Source: a bacterium (GTDB taxonomy: Bacteria; Verrucomicrobiota; Verrucomicrobiae; Opitutales; Opitutaceae). Taken from it: a stretch of 20,902 bases of DNA. Below are positions 13,971 through 20,902 of this stretch, one piece after another (positions within the stretch are counted from its first letter, which is position 1; every line of letters starts with the position of its first letter). The stretch lies in contig JAJXYI010000095.1 of assembly GCA_021780625.1 (NCBI GenBank), positions 1-20,902 of the forward strand, written 5' to 3'. A program made the position numbers and the translations under genes. The notes beneath the pieces are model-generated. The model saw only the letters and a list, made by a program, of their open reading frames with translations. It did not search any database and was not told the DNA's origin.

Positions 13971-15614
13971 ATGCCTACTCCGCCCTTCTCCTACCAGGAT
14001 CCGTTTCCCCTCGGTACAGATGAAACCGAGTACCGTCTCTTGTCCAAAGAAGGGGTGAGCACAGCGAGTTTCGAGGGTAAGGAGATCCTGAAAGTCGACC
14101 CGGAGGTGCTGGCATTTCTGGCTCAGACCGCGCTGCATGACACCTCGTTTTTTCTCCGCAACAAGCACCTCAGGCAGGTGGCCGGAATTCTGGCGGATCC
14201 CGAGGCCAGTGCCAACGACCGTTACGTGGCGCTGACGCTGCTCAAGAATGCCGAGGTCGCGGCCGAGGGCATCCTGCCGTTCTGTCAGGACACCGGCACT
14301 GCCACCATCGTGGGCAAGAAGGGCCAGCAGGTCTGGACGGGAGTCAACGATGCCGAATGGCTTTCGAAGGGTGTCTACGAGTGTTACACGAAGGAGAACC
14401 TGCGTTATTCGCAGACTGCGCCGCTCGACATGTACGAGGAGGTCAATACCGGCACAAACCTTCCGGCCCAGATCGACCTCATGGCCACCGAGGGGGCGAA
14501 ATACGAATTTCTCTTCGTTGCGAAGGGCGGTGGCTCGGCCAACAAGACTTATCTGTTCCAGGAAACCAAGGCGCTGCTCAATCCGAAGAGCCTGGAGGCC
14601 TTCATCACGAGCAAAATGCAGCTGCTCGGCACCGCCGCCTGCCCGCCCTACCACCTCGCAATCGTCATCGGTGGCACCTCAGCCGAGGCCTGCCTGAAGA
14701 CCGTGAAGCTCGCGTCGACGAAGTATTACGACGCGCTTCCGACCACCGGCAACGCACTCGGTCGCGCCTTCCGGGACGTGGCGCTGGAGGAGCGTGTGCT
14801 CAAGCTCGCCCAGCAAAGCGGCGTGGGCGCCCAGTTCGGCGGAAAATATTTTGCGCTCGATGTCCGCATCGTCCGCCTGCCGCGCCACGGGGCGAGCTGC
14901 CCGGTCGGCATCGGCGTGTCCTGCTCGGCCGACCGCAACGTGAAGGGCAAGATCACCAAGGACGGCATCTTCCTGGAGAAGCTCGAGACCAACCCGAGCC
15001 AGTTCATCCCGGCCCACCTGCGCACGATCAAGGACGACACGATCGTGCGGATCGACCTCAACAAGCCCATGGAGGAGATTCGCGCCGAACTCTCGAAATA
15101 CCCCGTCACGACGCGTGTCTCGCTGACCGGTCCGATGATCGTCGCCCGCGACATCGCGCACGCGAAGCTCAAGGAGCGCGTCGACGCGGGCAAGGGCCTG
15201 CCCGACTATTTCAAAAAGCATCCTGTCTACTACGCCGGTCCCGCCAAGACGCCCAAGGGTTATGCCTCGGGCTCCTTCGGACCGACCACGGCCGGTCGCA
15301 TGGACAGTTACGTGGAGCTCTTCCAGTCGCTCGGCGGTTCGATGGTCATGATCGCCAAGGGCAACCGCAGTCCGCTCGTGACCGAGGCCTGCAGGAAGCA
15401 CGGAGGCTTTTATCTCGGCTCGATCGGAGGTCCCGCGGCCATTCTCGCCAAGGACAACATCAAGAAGGTCGAAGTGCTGGAATATCCGGAGCTCGGCATG
15501 GAGGCCGTGTGGAAGATCGAGGTGGAGGACTTCCCCGCGTTCATCCTCGTCGACGACAAGGGCAACGATTTCTTCGTGAACATCTGCGGCGCCTGCATGC
15601 CGCAGAAGAAATAA
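13971..15614 (+). CDS. fumA: Class I fumarate hydratase (FumA/FumB type, 4Fe-4S)
   Basis: This 547-residue protein is a two-domain class I fumarase, interconverting fumarate and malate in the TCA cycle in the cytoplasm. The three cluster cysteines are C105 ([11 protein letters not shown]), C224 (TAACPPYHL) and C318 (GIGVSCS), at the same positions as in E. coli FumA (548 residues). Other family blocks are the AKGGGSANK stretch (185-192), the [20 protein letters not shown] region and the C-terminal [18 protein letters not shown] region (about 428-445). The N-terminus ([19 protein letters not shown]) also matches the FumA family, which supports the ATG at 13971 even though no Shine-Dalgarno sequence lies close to it. 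The enzyme is oxygen-sensitive in characterised relatives because of the exposed cluster. It is a single-gene unit with a GC-rich hairpin 5 bp after the stop. The leader carries unusual features described separately. Confidence 0.94.
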   Translation: MPTPPFSYQDPFPLGTDETEYRLLSKEGVSTASFEGKEILKVDPEVLAFLAQTALHDTSFFLRNKHLRQVAGILADPEASANDRYVALTLLKNAEVAAEGILPFCQDTGTATIVGKKGQQVWTGVNDAEWLSKGVYECYTKENLRYSQTAPLDMYEEVNTGTNLPAQIDLMATEGAKYEFLFVAKGGGSANKTYLFQETKALLNPKSLEAFITSKMQLLGTAACPPYHLAIVIGGTSAEACLKTVKLASTKYYDALPTTGNALGRAFRDVALEERVLKLAQQSGVGAQFGGKYFALDVRIVRLPRHGASCPVGIGVSCSADRNVKGKITKDGIFLEKLETNPSQFIPAHLRTIKDDTIVRIDLNKPMEEIRAELSKYPVTTRVSLTGPMIVARDIAHAKLKERVDAGKGLPDYFKKHPVYYAGPAKTPKGYASGSFGPTTAGRMDSYVELFQSLGGSMVMIAKGNRSPLVTEACRKHGGFYLGSIGGPAAILAKDNIKKVEVLEYPELGMEAVWKIEVEDFPAFILVDDKGNDFFVNICGACMPQKK

Positions 15615-15618
15615 TTCG

Positions 15619-15647
15619 CGCGTCCCCGCCTGCGTCGTCGGGGCGCG
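15619..15647. terminator. GC-rich hairpin between convergent fumarase and ABC permease genes
   Basis: CGCG (15619-15622), a bulged T and CCCCG (15624-15628) pair with CGGGG (15639-15643) and CGCG (15644-15647) around a 10-base loop. The stem starts five bases after the fumarase stop. No T-run follows on either strand, so any termination would be by a U-poor hairpin. Confidence 0.35.
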
Positions 15648-15693
15648 GGCGTTCGCGGCGCGTCGACCCTTCGCCCTGTCCGTTCGTCGCCGC

Positions 15694-17175
15694 TTAATCT
15701 GCGAAGGCGATCTCCTTCATTTCCACAAAGGCAAAGATTGCCGCGATTGCGGCCGCCGCTGCCGCGAGCACCGTCCATCCGACCACGGTGTTTCCGGCGC
15801 CCACGAGCCCTATTCCGGTCGCGCTGAGCATTGCGAGCATGAGCGTCGCCATGCCGGAGAGCGTCCACTCGCGGCGCCCGCGTTTGAGCACGTCTCTGCG
15901 TGCCTTTGGCTTCGGCTCGCTCGCCTGCATCCATGAACAGGCGGCCGCCGTGGCAAAGGCGGTCACAAAGGTCAGCAGGCTCAGTCCCGGGCGGCCCGCG
16001 ATGGCGAGTGCCAAGGCACAACCTGTCACCAAGATCAGCGGTCCCAGCATGCCGGCCCCCACTTTTGCCGCCCGCATTTTCAGCTCCGGCGTGGGACACA
16101 TCCGGATCAGGTCCCAGCATTCCTCCCCAGCCACCGCCACCTGTGTGAGCTGCTGCGAGAACATCGCGCCAAACGCCACCGCGGCCGGCGCGAGCATGGC
16201 TATGCCCGTGTGCTGAAACGTCACGTAGAAGAACGGAAGCATGTACATCAACGTCGGCAGCAGCTGCGAGAGGATGAGCGGGTCGCGCAGGATCAGGCGT
16301 GCGTCCTTGAGCAGCGTGGCTTTGAACACCCCGCTGCGCCAGTGGTGGGCCTTGGCGCGGTGTGAGGGCCGGGCCTCCGTCGATCCCGCCTCCTGGAGGC
16401 CGCCGATGAAAACGCGCGCCATTCGCCGCGAGGTCAGCAGCGCCACCCCGGCGGTCGCCACCGTCAGCGCTGCGAGCATTGCCGGTTCGCCGTGGCCGGC
16501 GCGCGCGAAGGCCAGGGAGAGCGGGTTGCCGACCACGGTGTGAAGCATGCGCAGCGCCACCGCCTTGTGCTCGGGGGCCAGGTAGTTCGGCAGCTGAAAC
16601 GAGAGGTACAGCACGACGCCCAGCACCGATCCGAAGACCTGGGCCGCCACCCGCGTCCTGCGGGCTCCGATCATCCGCACGAGCGTCAGCGTCGCCGCGA
16701 TGCCCACGGCCGCCACCAGCCAGGCGAGTAGAAAGACGGTTGGATACGCCGCGAGGTACCGCGGGCCAAAGCCGATGATGGCACCGTCCACGACGGGGAT
16801 GACGATCCAGGCCACGCCGAGCAGGGCTCCCGCCGCGGGCGTCGCCATGCGCGCAAGAAGCACCGCGGGCTGCGAGATCGGCGAAGCCAGCAGCAGCGGG
16901 AAATCCGTTTCCTCGAAGAGCAGTTTGGTGGCCTGCACGATGGTGGTTCCGAGCATCACGATCGCCACGAGCGTCCAGAAGGCGCCCTCGATGGCGGGCG
17001 ACGGCGGATGACTGGCGAAAAGGCACAGGGGAATCGTGACCGCATGCAGGACGACGATGGCCAGAATCAGCATCGTGCCGCGACCGAAGTTCCCCTTGGA
17101 GTAACGGAAGAACAGACGCAGATCGTTGCGCACGATCAGCCGGGCCTCGCGCAGAGTCTGGCGCACGCTCGTCAC
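15694..17175 (-). CDS. ABC transporter permease (ABC-2-like membrane protein)
   Basis: This 493-residue integral membrane protein is the translocation partner of the ATPase encoded directly upstream. About ten hydrophobic segments are visible, including MLILAIVVLHAVTIPLCLF (about 32-50), the GALLGVAWIVIPVV stretch, the VFLLAWLVAAVGIAATLTLV segment and a C-terminal run of alanine-rich helices. A cytosolic loop between the two halves holds DARLILRDPLILSQLLPTLM, similar to the arrangement in two-half ABC-2 type permeases. The start is taken as GTG at 17175, which overlaps the ATPase stop as GTGA (4 bp); the frame extends farther upstream but only as a shadow of the ATPase gene. The overlap implies translational coupling and equimolar production. 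The substrate is unknown; exporters of this kind carry drugs, lipids or polysaccharide parts. Confidence 0.85.
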   Translation of the reverse strand: MTSVRQTLREARLIVRNDLRLFFRYSKGNFGRGTMLILAIVVLHAVTIPLCLFASHPPSPAIEGAFWTLVAIVMLGTTIVQATKLLFEETDFPLLLASPISQPAVLLARMATPAAGALLGVAWIVIPVVDGAIIGFGPRYLAAYPTVFLLAWLVAAVGIAATLTLVRMIGARRTRVAAQVFGSVLGVVLYLSFQLPNYLAPEHKAVALRMLHTVVGNPLSLAFARAGHGEPAMLAALTVATAGVALLTSRRMARVFIGGLQEAGSTEARPSHRAKAHHWRSGVFKATLLKDARLILRDPLILSQLLPTLMYMLPFFYVTFQHTGIAMLAPAAVAFGAMFSQQLTQVAVAGEECWDLIRMCPTPELKMRAAKVGAGMLGPLILVTGCALALAIAGRPGLSLLTFVTAFATAAACSWMQASEPKPKARRDVLKRGRREWTLSGMATLMLAMLSATGIGLVGAGNTVVGWTVLAAAAAAIAAIFAFVEMKEIAFAD

Positions 17176-18017
17176 AGCACGGGGGGCGTCGTGGCCGCGC
17201 CGGTCGCCTGCAGAAACACGTCCTCGAGCGTTCCGTCGCGGCGGCCGGAGCGTTCGCGGAGTTCCTCGAGCGTGCCCTCGGCCAGCAGGCGGCCTTCGTG
17301 GATGATGCCGATCGTTTCCGCCATGCGCTCGGCGACTTCGAGGATGTGGGTCGTCAGCACGACCGTGCCTCCGCGCCGGACGAAGTCGTTGAGGATGTCC
17401 TTCACCTGGCGCGCGGCGGCCGCGTCGAGGCCCGTGAGCGGCTCGTCGAGCAGCATGAGCGCCGGGCTGTGGATCAGCGCACCGGCGAGGGCCATTTTCT
17501 GTTTCATGCCGCGGGACAGCGACTCGATGTAGTCGTCGCGTTTTCCCCACAGGCCCAGGGTTTGAAGGAGCTCGGATGCGGCGGTCTCGGCGCTGCGCGG
17601 GAGTCCCCAGAGCGAGGCCACGAACTCCAGGTATTCGAGGGGACGGAGTTTTCCGTAGAGCACGGGATCGTCGGGCACGTAGGCCAGGGGGCGCTTGGCT
17701 TCAGAAGGGCTTTCTCCGAGGGACATGCCGAGGATGTGGATTTCACCGGAGTCGGGGCGGAGCAGGCCGGCGATCATGCGCAACGTGGTGGTTTTGCCGG
17801 CGCCATTGGGACCGAGAAAACCGTAGAGCTGTCCGCTCTCCACGCGCAGGTCCAGGCCGTTCACGGCCGTGGTCGCACCGAAGCGTTTCACGAGGGCCCG
17901 GCACTCGAGCGCGGCCGAGAATGGAGCCGGGCGAGCCTCCTCGGACAGCACGGGCGGAGGCGGGATCGCCTGATCGCCGTGGGGGAGGCTCAGATCGGGG
18001 AAGAGGGGCTGGTCCAC
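17172..18017 (-). CDS. ABC transporter ATP-binding protein
   Basis: This 281-residue ATPase powers the exporter formed with the following permease. After a Pro-rich N-terminal extension (about 1-32) come the A-loop region (RALVKRFGATTAV), Walker A (GPNGAGKTT), Q-loop-equivalent AYVPDDPVLYGKL, signature LSRGMKQK, Walker B (LMLLDEP) with catalytic Glu, the D-loop LTGLDAAAA and the H-loop TTHI. The layout is that of ABC-2 exporter ATPases such as CcmA/YhaQ-like or drug-export proteins. The start is GTG at 18017; no better ATG exists before the conserved domain, but the N-terminal extension makes the exact start uncertain. Its stop overlaps the permease start by 4 bp. The upstream 195-bp gap contains a short-period repeat element. 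Confidence 0.9.
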   Translation of the reverse strand: MDQPLFPDLSLPHGDQAIPPPPVLSEEARPAPFSAALECRALVKRFGATTAVNGLDLRVESGQLYGFLGPNGAGKTTTLRMIAGLLRPDSGEIHILGMSLGESPSEAKRPLAYVPDDPVLYGKLRPLEYLEFVASLWGLPRSAETAASELLQTLGLWGKRDDYIESLSRGMKQKMALAGALIHSPALMLLDEPLTGLDAAAARQVKDILNDFVRRGGTVVLTTHILEVAERMAETIGIIHEGRLLAEGTLEELRERSGRRDGTLEDVFLQATGAATTPPVL

Positions 18018-18077
18018 GAGCCCGTGACGCTGCCTGTCCGGGCCGCCCCCTTCAACCTAAATGACGCGCTTGGATTT

Positions 18078-18180
18078 CAATCCACAAGGCACAAAGAGCG
18101 CGAAGAAAGACGATTACAGGGAAGGTCCGTATCCGGGACGTTTCGCCTGCGGGTTGCCGCGCTGCGTCTCCGCGGTTCAG
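18078..18180. repeat. Second inverted short-period repeat element
   Basis: The left arm (about 18080-18108) is purine-rich with a repeating CACAAG/CACAAAGAG/CGCGAAGAA pattern of roughly 9-bp period. The right arm (about 18154-18180) is the pyrimidine-rich counterpart (GCGCTGCGTCTCCGCGGTTC). Its reverse complement reads CCGCGGAGACGCAGCGCG, a GC-shifted variant of the left-arm CCACAAGGCACAAAGAGCGCG. The arms are about 45-60 bp apart and could fold back, though pairing is more mismatched than in the element at 8924-9072. It lies between the ABC ATPase start and the stop of the upstream SDR gene. It may be a dispersed intergenic repeat, an SDR-gene 3' structure, or both. The similarity between arms is visible; the periodicity is weaker. 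Confidence 0.5.
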
Positions 18181-18212
18181 GGGCGGATTTTGAGTGTGTG
18201 AAGTGGGGCCGC

Positions 18213-19286
18213 TCAGAGCGGGGCCGAAGCGTCGAGCCAGCCGGGATGCTGCTCGGCGTGGGCCGCGATCTCCTGGAGGATCGTCGCCGCGGGTGTGGCG
18301 GGCTGGAAGCCCCAGAGGCGGCGGGCCTTGGCGGAGTTGAGCACGACCCAGGGCAGGTCATAGGCGCGCGGCACGGGGTCCGACGCCACGCTGCGGGGAC
18401 CGAAGCGCCGTGCGCACCAGTCGCTGAGCTGACGCAGCGACATTGACGAGGCGGCCCCGCCGCTCAGATTCGCGATCCGGTCGCCCGCCCCGAGCGCGGG
18501 TGCGCGTAGTTGCTGTTCAAGGACAGGCAGGAGGTCGCGGGGGTGCAGGCAGTCGCGGACCTGGTGACCACGGCCGTCGAAGCCGATGTACTTGAGCGGG
18601 CGCTGCCGCAGCCAGCTGTTGATCCAGAACGCGAAGATGCCCTGGTCCGCGCGGCCGAACTGGCCCGCGCCCGCGAGCACGCCGCAGCGGTTGATGAAGA
18701 CCGGCAGGTCGAAGGCTCCGCCGTACTCGAGCGCCAGCGCCTCGCTCGCGAGCTTCGTGGAGCCGTACAGGGACACGGGGGACTGCGTTGAAAAGGTTTC
18801 GTCGATGCCCTCCGTGCTCACGCCTGCGGGCAGGGCGACTCCGGGCGTGGGGCGAAAGGCGCCCTCGGTGGCTTCGACGGGCAGCGAGGCCAGCGGCGGG
18901 ATGCTGTAGACCCGGCTCGTGCTCAGGAGAATGAAGCCCGCCCGGTGACGACGGCAGTACTCGAGCAGGTTGACGGTGCCGAGGAGGTTGTGTTCGACGA
19001 CCTGACGAGAGCTGGACTGTCCGTCGATGCCGGCCAGCACGCTCGGATTAGCCGCTGCGTCGATCACCCAGTCGGCCGCGGGCAGGGCGTCGACGTCGCT
19101 TGGGCTGCGCAGGTCGGCGTGGACGAGGCGCACGCCGAGCCGCTTGAGGGCCTCGCGGTTGCCCTCGCTGCCCGGACGGATGAAACTGTCGAAGCCGGCG
19201 AGCGAGATTCCGGAGCTACTTTCGGCGAGAGCCCGGGCCAAAGTGCTGCCGACGAAGCCGCAGACGCCGCTGATGAGGATGCGCAT
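18213..19286 (-). CDS. NAD-dependent nucleotide-sugar epimerase/dehydratase (extended SDR, CDP-tyvelose epimerase-like)
   Basis: This 357-residue extended short-chain dehydrogenase/reductase probably acts on a nucleotide-activated sugar in the cytoplasm. The N-terminal Rossmann motif is G7-x-x-G10-x-x-G13 (SGVCGFVGSTLA), with D33 at the end of strand 2 suggesting NAD. The active site shows LSTSRVYS (121-128) and Y174-G-S-T-K178. The segment CGVLAGAGQFGRADQGIFAF matches the xxYGGRQFxxxDQGWVxx region of CDP-paratose/CDP-tyvelose 2-epimerases, the closest characterised relatives I can name; the exact substrate is inference. The ATG at 19286 starts directly at the first strand. The gene follows the small secreted-protein gene by 76 bp on the same strand, with another epimerase-like SDR beyond, so the region may belong to a surface polysaccharide locus. 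Confidence 0.87.
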   Translation of the reverse strand: MRILISGVCGFVGSTLARALAESSSGISLAGFDSFIRPGSEGNREALKRLGVRLVHADLRSPSDVDALPAADWVIDAAANPSVLAGIDGQSSSRQVVEHNLLGTVNLLEYCRRHRAGFILLSTSRVYSIPPLASLPVEATEGAFRPTPGVALPAGVSTEGIDETFSTQSPVSLYGSTKLASEALALEYGGAFDLPVFINRCGVLAGAGQFGRADQGIFAFWINSWLRQRPLKYIGFDGRGHQVRDCLHPRDLLPVLEQQLRAPALGAGDRIANLSGGAASSMSLRQLSDWCARRFGPRSVASDPVPRAYDLPWVVLNSAKARRLWGFQPATPAATILQEIAAHAEQHPGWLDASAPL

Positions 19287-19362
19287 GCGACGGCTCTAGA
19301 GGGTCGTCCGGATTTTGCCAAGCGCGGGAGTGGGCGGGGTCTGCCCGGGCTTCGGCGACGGC

Positions 19363-20001
19363 CTATCTCCCCTGGGTTTGGAGGCGTTTTTGTGCGGCCT
19401 CCTCGGCCGCCTTTTTCTGCGCCGCCTCGTAGGCCTGGCGCTGGCGCATGCCGATTTCCATGAGATCGGAGACGAGCATGCGGGCCTCGCGCTCCTTGTC
19501 GGCCCGGGTCATGGCGGGCTGACCCGGTTTCGCTCCTCCGGGCGAGGCGCCGACTGGAGGAATGGGAGGGGGAAAGGAGAGGGTGGGCTGTCCGGTGGGT
19601 GCGACGGCAACGGAGACCCCCTGGGTCTGGATGGGCCTGCGCAGGGCCAGCGTGATGGTCTCTCCGCCAGCGCGGATGACGGCCTGACTGCGGGCATTGT
19701 CGCAGCTGACCACTTGGATCCCGTCGGTCGTGGTGCCCACGGCGAACCAATGGCCCCTTTTCTTCTGCGTATCGTAAAGGCAGACCCAGGTTTTGCCGTT
19801 CACCTCGCCCATGCCGGCGAGCTGAATCTTGGCGCTGGCCGCGACGGCCGCCGCGGCGGCGCCCCCGGGCGCGGGGAGGAAGGGGGAGGCAGTCGAGAGG
19901 GAACCGGCGCGGGCGTAGATGGCAGCCGCCAGCAGCACGGCTGCCAGCGCGGCACTCCGGCGCAGTGGGACTCGAAGCGCTGCGGAAACAGATGCGGACA
20001 T
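19363..20001 (-). CDS. Small secreted or periplasmic protein of unknown function
   Basis: This 212-residue protein is not assigned to a family. The ATG at 20001 gives a typical signal peptide: RVPLRR, a hydrophobic stretch (SAALAAVLLAAAIYARAG) and a probable cleavage site near residue 33. A GTG at 20046 would add 15 residues and overlap the upstream epimerase stop as GTGA, so coupled translation from that site is a real alternative. A compact beta-rich stretch (KIQLAGMGEVNGKTWVCLYD, then WFAVGTTTDGIQVVSCDNA and AVIRAGGETITLALRRP) loosely resembles the HR/PilP-type domain of type II secretion protein GspC; I treat this as a hint only. A proline-rich linker follows. The C-terminus is a charged amphipathic helix rich in Ala, Lys, Glu and Gln (about 165-212), possibly a coiled coil. 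It sits between two nucleotide-sugar SDR genes in the same direction. Confidence 0.7.
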   Translation of the reverse strand: MSASVSAALRVPLRRSAALAAVLLAAAIYARAGSLSTASPFLPAPGGAAAAAVAASAKIQLAGMGEVNGKTWVCLYDTQKKRGHWFAVGTTTDGIQVVSCDNARSQAVIRAGGETITLALRRPIQTQGVSVAVAPTGQPTLSFPPPIPPVGASPGGAKPGQPAMTRADKEREARMLVSDLMEIGMRQRQAYEAAQKKAAEEAAQKRLQTQGR

Positions 20002-20042
20002 GGTGTCGTGAGACGCTCCGGCGTCGCTGCGGTTCAAAGCGA

Positions 20043-20902
20043 TCACGAGGCCGAACGTGTCTTCCAGGCCTCGACGATCTGGCGGATCGTCTCATCGAGG
20101 CTCACGCTGATGTTCCAGTCCGGATAGTGGGTGCGCATCTTCCTGAGGTCCGAGTAATAGCAGATGTGGTCGCCGATGCGGTTTTGATCGACGTAGGAGT
20201 ACACCTGCCGCCGTCCGCTGAAACGTTCGGCGATCGCGAAGGCCTCGAGCACGGAGCAGGAGTTGCCCTTGCCGCCGCCGAGATTGTAGACCTCGCCCTT
20301 CCTGGGGGCCTGGATGAAGGCGGCCATGAAACGGGCCACGTCGAGGGCGTGGATGTTGTCGCGCACCTGCTTCCCCTTGTAGCCGAAAACGCGATACTCG
20401 CGTCCCTCGAGGTTGCATTTTACCAGGTAGCTGAGGAAACCGTGAAGCTCGACGCCGGTGTGGTTGGGTCCGGTGAGGCAGCCGCCCCGCAGGCAGCAGG
20501 TGGGCATGCCGAAGTAGCGTCCGTACTCCTGGGCCATCACGTCGGCGGCGACCTTGGAGGCTCCGAACAGCGAGTGTTTTGACTGGTCGATGGTGAAGGT
20601 CTCGGGGATGCCGTGCTCGTAGGTCGGGTCCGCGTAATCCCAGCGGGTTTCGAGTTCGCGCAGGGCGATGGCGTTGGGGGCGTCGCCATAGACCTTGTTG
20701 GTCGACATGTTCACGAAGGGCGACTCCGGGCATGCCTGGCGGGCGGCCTCGAGGAGGTTGAGCGTGCCCACGGCGTTGGTGTCGAAATCGTCGAAGGGGA
20801 TGGCGGCGGCCCGGTCGTGGCTTGGCTGGGCGGCCGTGTGGACGATGGCGGAGGGCTGCAGCTGCTTGAGCAGGGCCAGCACTCCGGCGCGGTCCCGGAT
20901 GT
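20043..20902 (-). CDS. NAD-dependent epimerase/dehydratase (extended SDR), 5'-partial
   Basis: The gene runs off the right end of the window, so the N-terminal Rossmann strands are missing; the frame stays open to 20902 (upstream residues read IRDRAG). The visible 280 or so residues contain [25 protein letters not shown], the MSTNKVYGD active-site strand and the [19 protein letters not shown] stretch, then [18 protein letters not shown] and [17 protein letters not shown]. These belong to the CDP-paratose/CDP-tyvelose 2-epimerase-like branch of extended SDRs. The usual catalytic Y-x-x-x-K reads F-G-A-S-K (SLFGASK); the TTC codon near 20562 is clear. The enzyme probably modifies a nucleotide sugar for surface polysaccharide, although the Tyr-to-Phe change complicates the mechanism. 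Its TGA is followed immediately by the small secreted-protein gene. Confidence 0.87.
   Translation of the reverse strand, partial: IRDRAGVLALLKQLQPSAIVHTAAQPSHDRAAAIPFDDFDTNAVGTLNLLEAARQACPESPFVNMSTNKVYGDAPNAIALRELETRWDYADPTYEHGIPETFTIDQSKHSLFGASKVAADVMAQEYGRYFGMPTCCLRGGCLTGPNHTGVELHGFLSYLVKCNLEGREYRVFGYKGKQVRDNIHALDVARFMAAFIQAPRKGEVYNLGGGKGNSCSVLEAFAIAERFSGRRQVYSYVDQNRIGDHICYYSDLRKMRTHYPDWNISVSLDETIRQIVEAWKTRSAS

Noticed and set aside
15410..17026. 538-residue reverse-strand frame overlapping fumarase and permease genes
   Set aside because: It spans the 3' ends of two convergent real genes and has no recognisable domain; it is the shifted frame of the permease.
17176..17550. N-terminal extension of the permease frame beyond the GTG at 17175
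   Set aside because: It lies wholly inside the ATPase coding sequence, is Arg/Pro/His-rich and lacks membrane segments. The GTGA overlap gives a natural start.
1..20902. A new defence, toxin or biosynthetic gene system
   Set aside because: Apart from a few unassigned proteins, every coding region matches a housekeeping or envelope family, and no cluster shows the co-directional grouping of unknown effector, sensor or nuclease genes expected of such a system.

Overview
This GC-rich window looks like chromosome from a Gram-negative bacterium of the Verrucomicrobia, most likely near Opitutaceae. That placement is inference from protein character. The evidence is the tandem C-terminal beta modules with cores like LIRAVGPSL and NDDW-like motifs after an Ig-like domain in the first gene, a compact Bacteroidetes/Verrucomicrobia-type topoisomerase IV pair, GSH/Trx-fold and W-x-x-x-DP repeat proteins of the kind seen in that phylum, and Shine-Dalgarno sites that are mostly weak. 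No rRNA, tRNA, insertion sequence, phage gene or CRISPR array was seen.

Layout. Positions 1-2042 (+) hold the 3' part of a secreted serine hydrolase (beta-lactamase fold, Ig-like domain, two repeated C-terminal domains) and a small membrane-anchored zinc-ribbon-like protein. Positions 2064-4731 (-) hold a NamZ/DUF1343 lipoprotein, a TPR protein and a DsbA/GST-kappa-like protein; the last two appear to form an operon. Positions 4933-8917 (+) hold the parE-parC operon. A striking inverted array of degenerate 7-bp repeats (8924-9072) separates it from a convergent LysM/TPR lipoprotein gene (9071-9976, -). Positions 10052-13577 (+) hold kdsD, a membrane-anchored helical-repeat protein and an aldo/keto reductase. 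An AT-richer leader (about 13759-13970) precedes a class I fumarase (13971-15614, +). From 15694 to the window end everything is on the minus strand: a two-gene ABC exporter (permease and ATPase overlapping by 4 bp), a second inverted short-period repeat element, a nucleotide-sugar epimerase-like SDR, a small secreted protein of unknown role and a second, 5'-truncated epimerase-like SDR.

How the genes fit together. Most are housekeeping or envelope functions: DNA decatenation (parEC), the TCA cycle (fumarase), Kdo/LPS precursor supply (kdsD), peptidoglycan turnover or binding (NamZ, LysM protein) and nucleotide-sugar modification (two SDRs, perhaps an O-antigen or exopolysaccharide locus continuing beyond the window). 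I found no convincing new defence or biosynthetic system. The strongest non-routine signals are the two non-coding inverted, short-period repeat elements, a possible small ORF with a strong ribosome binding site overlapping the fumarase start, and lineage-type active-site substitutions in ParC, one SDR and the thioredoxin-fold protein.
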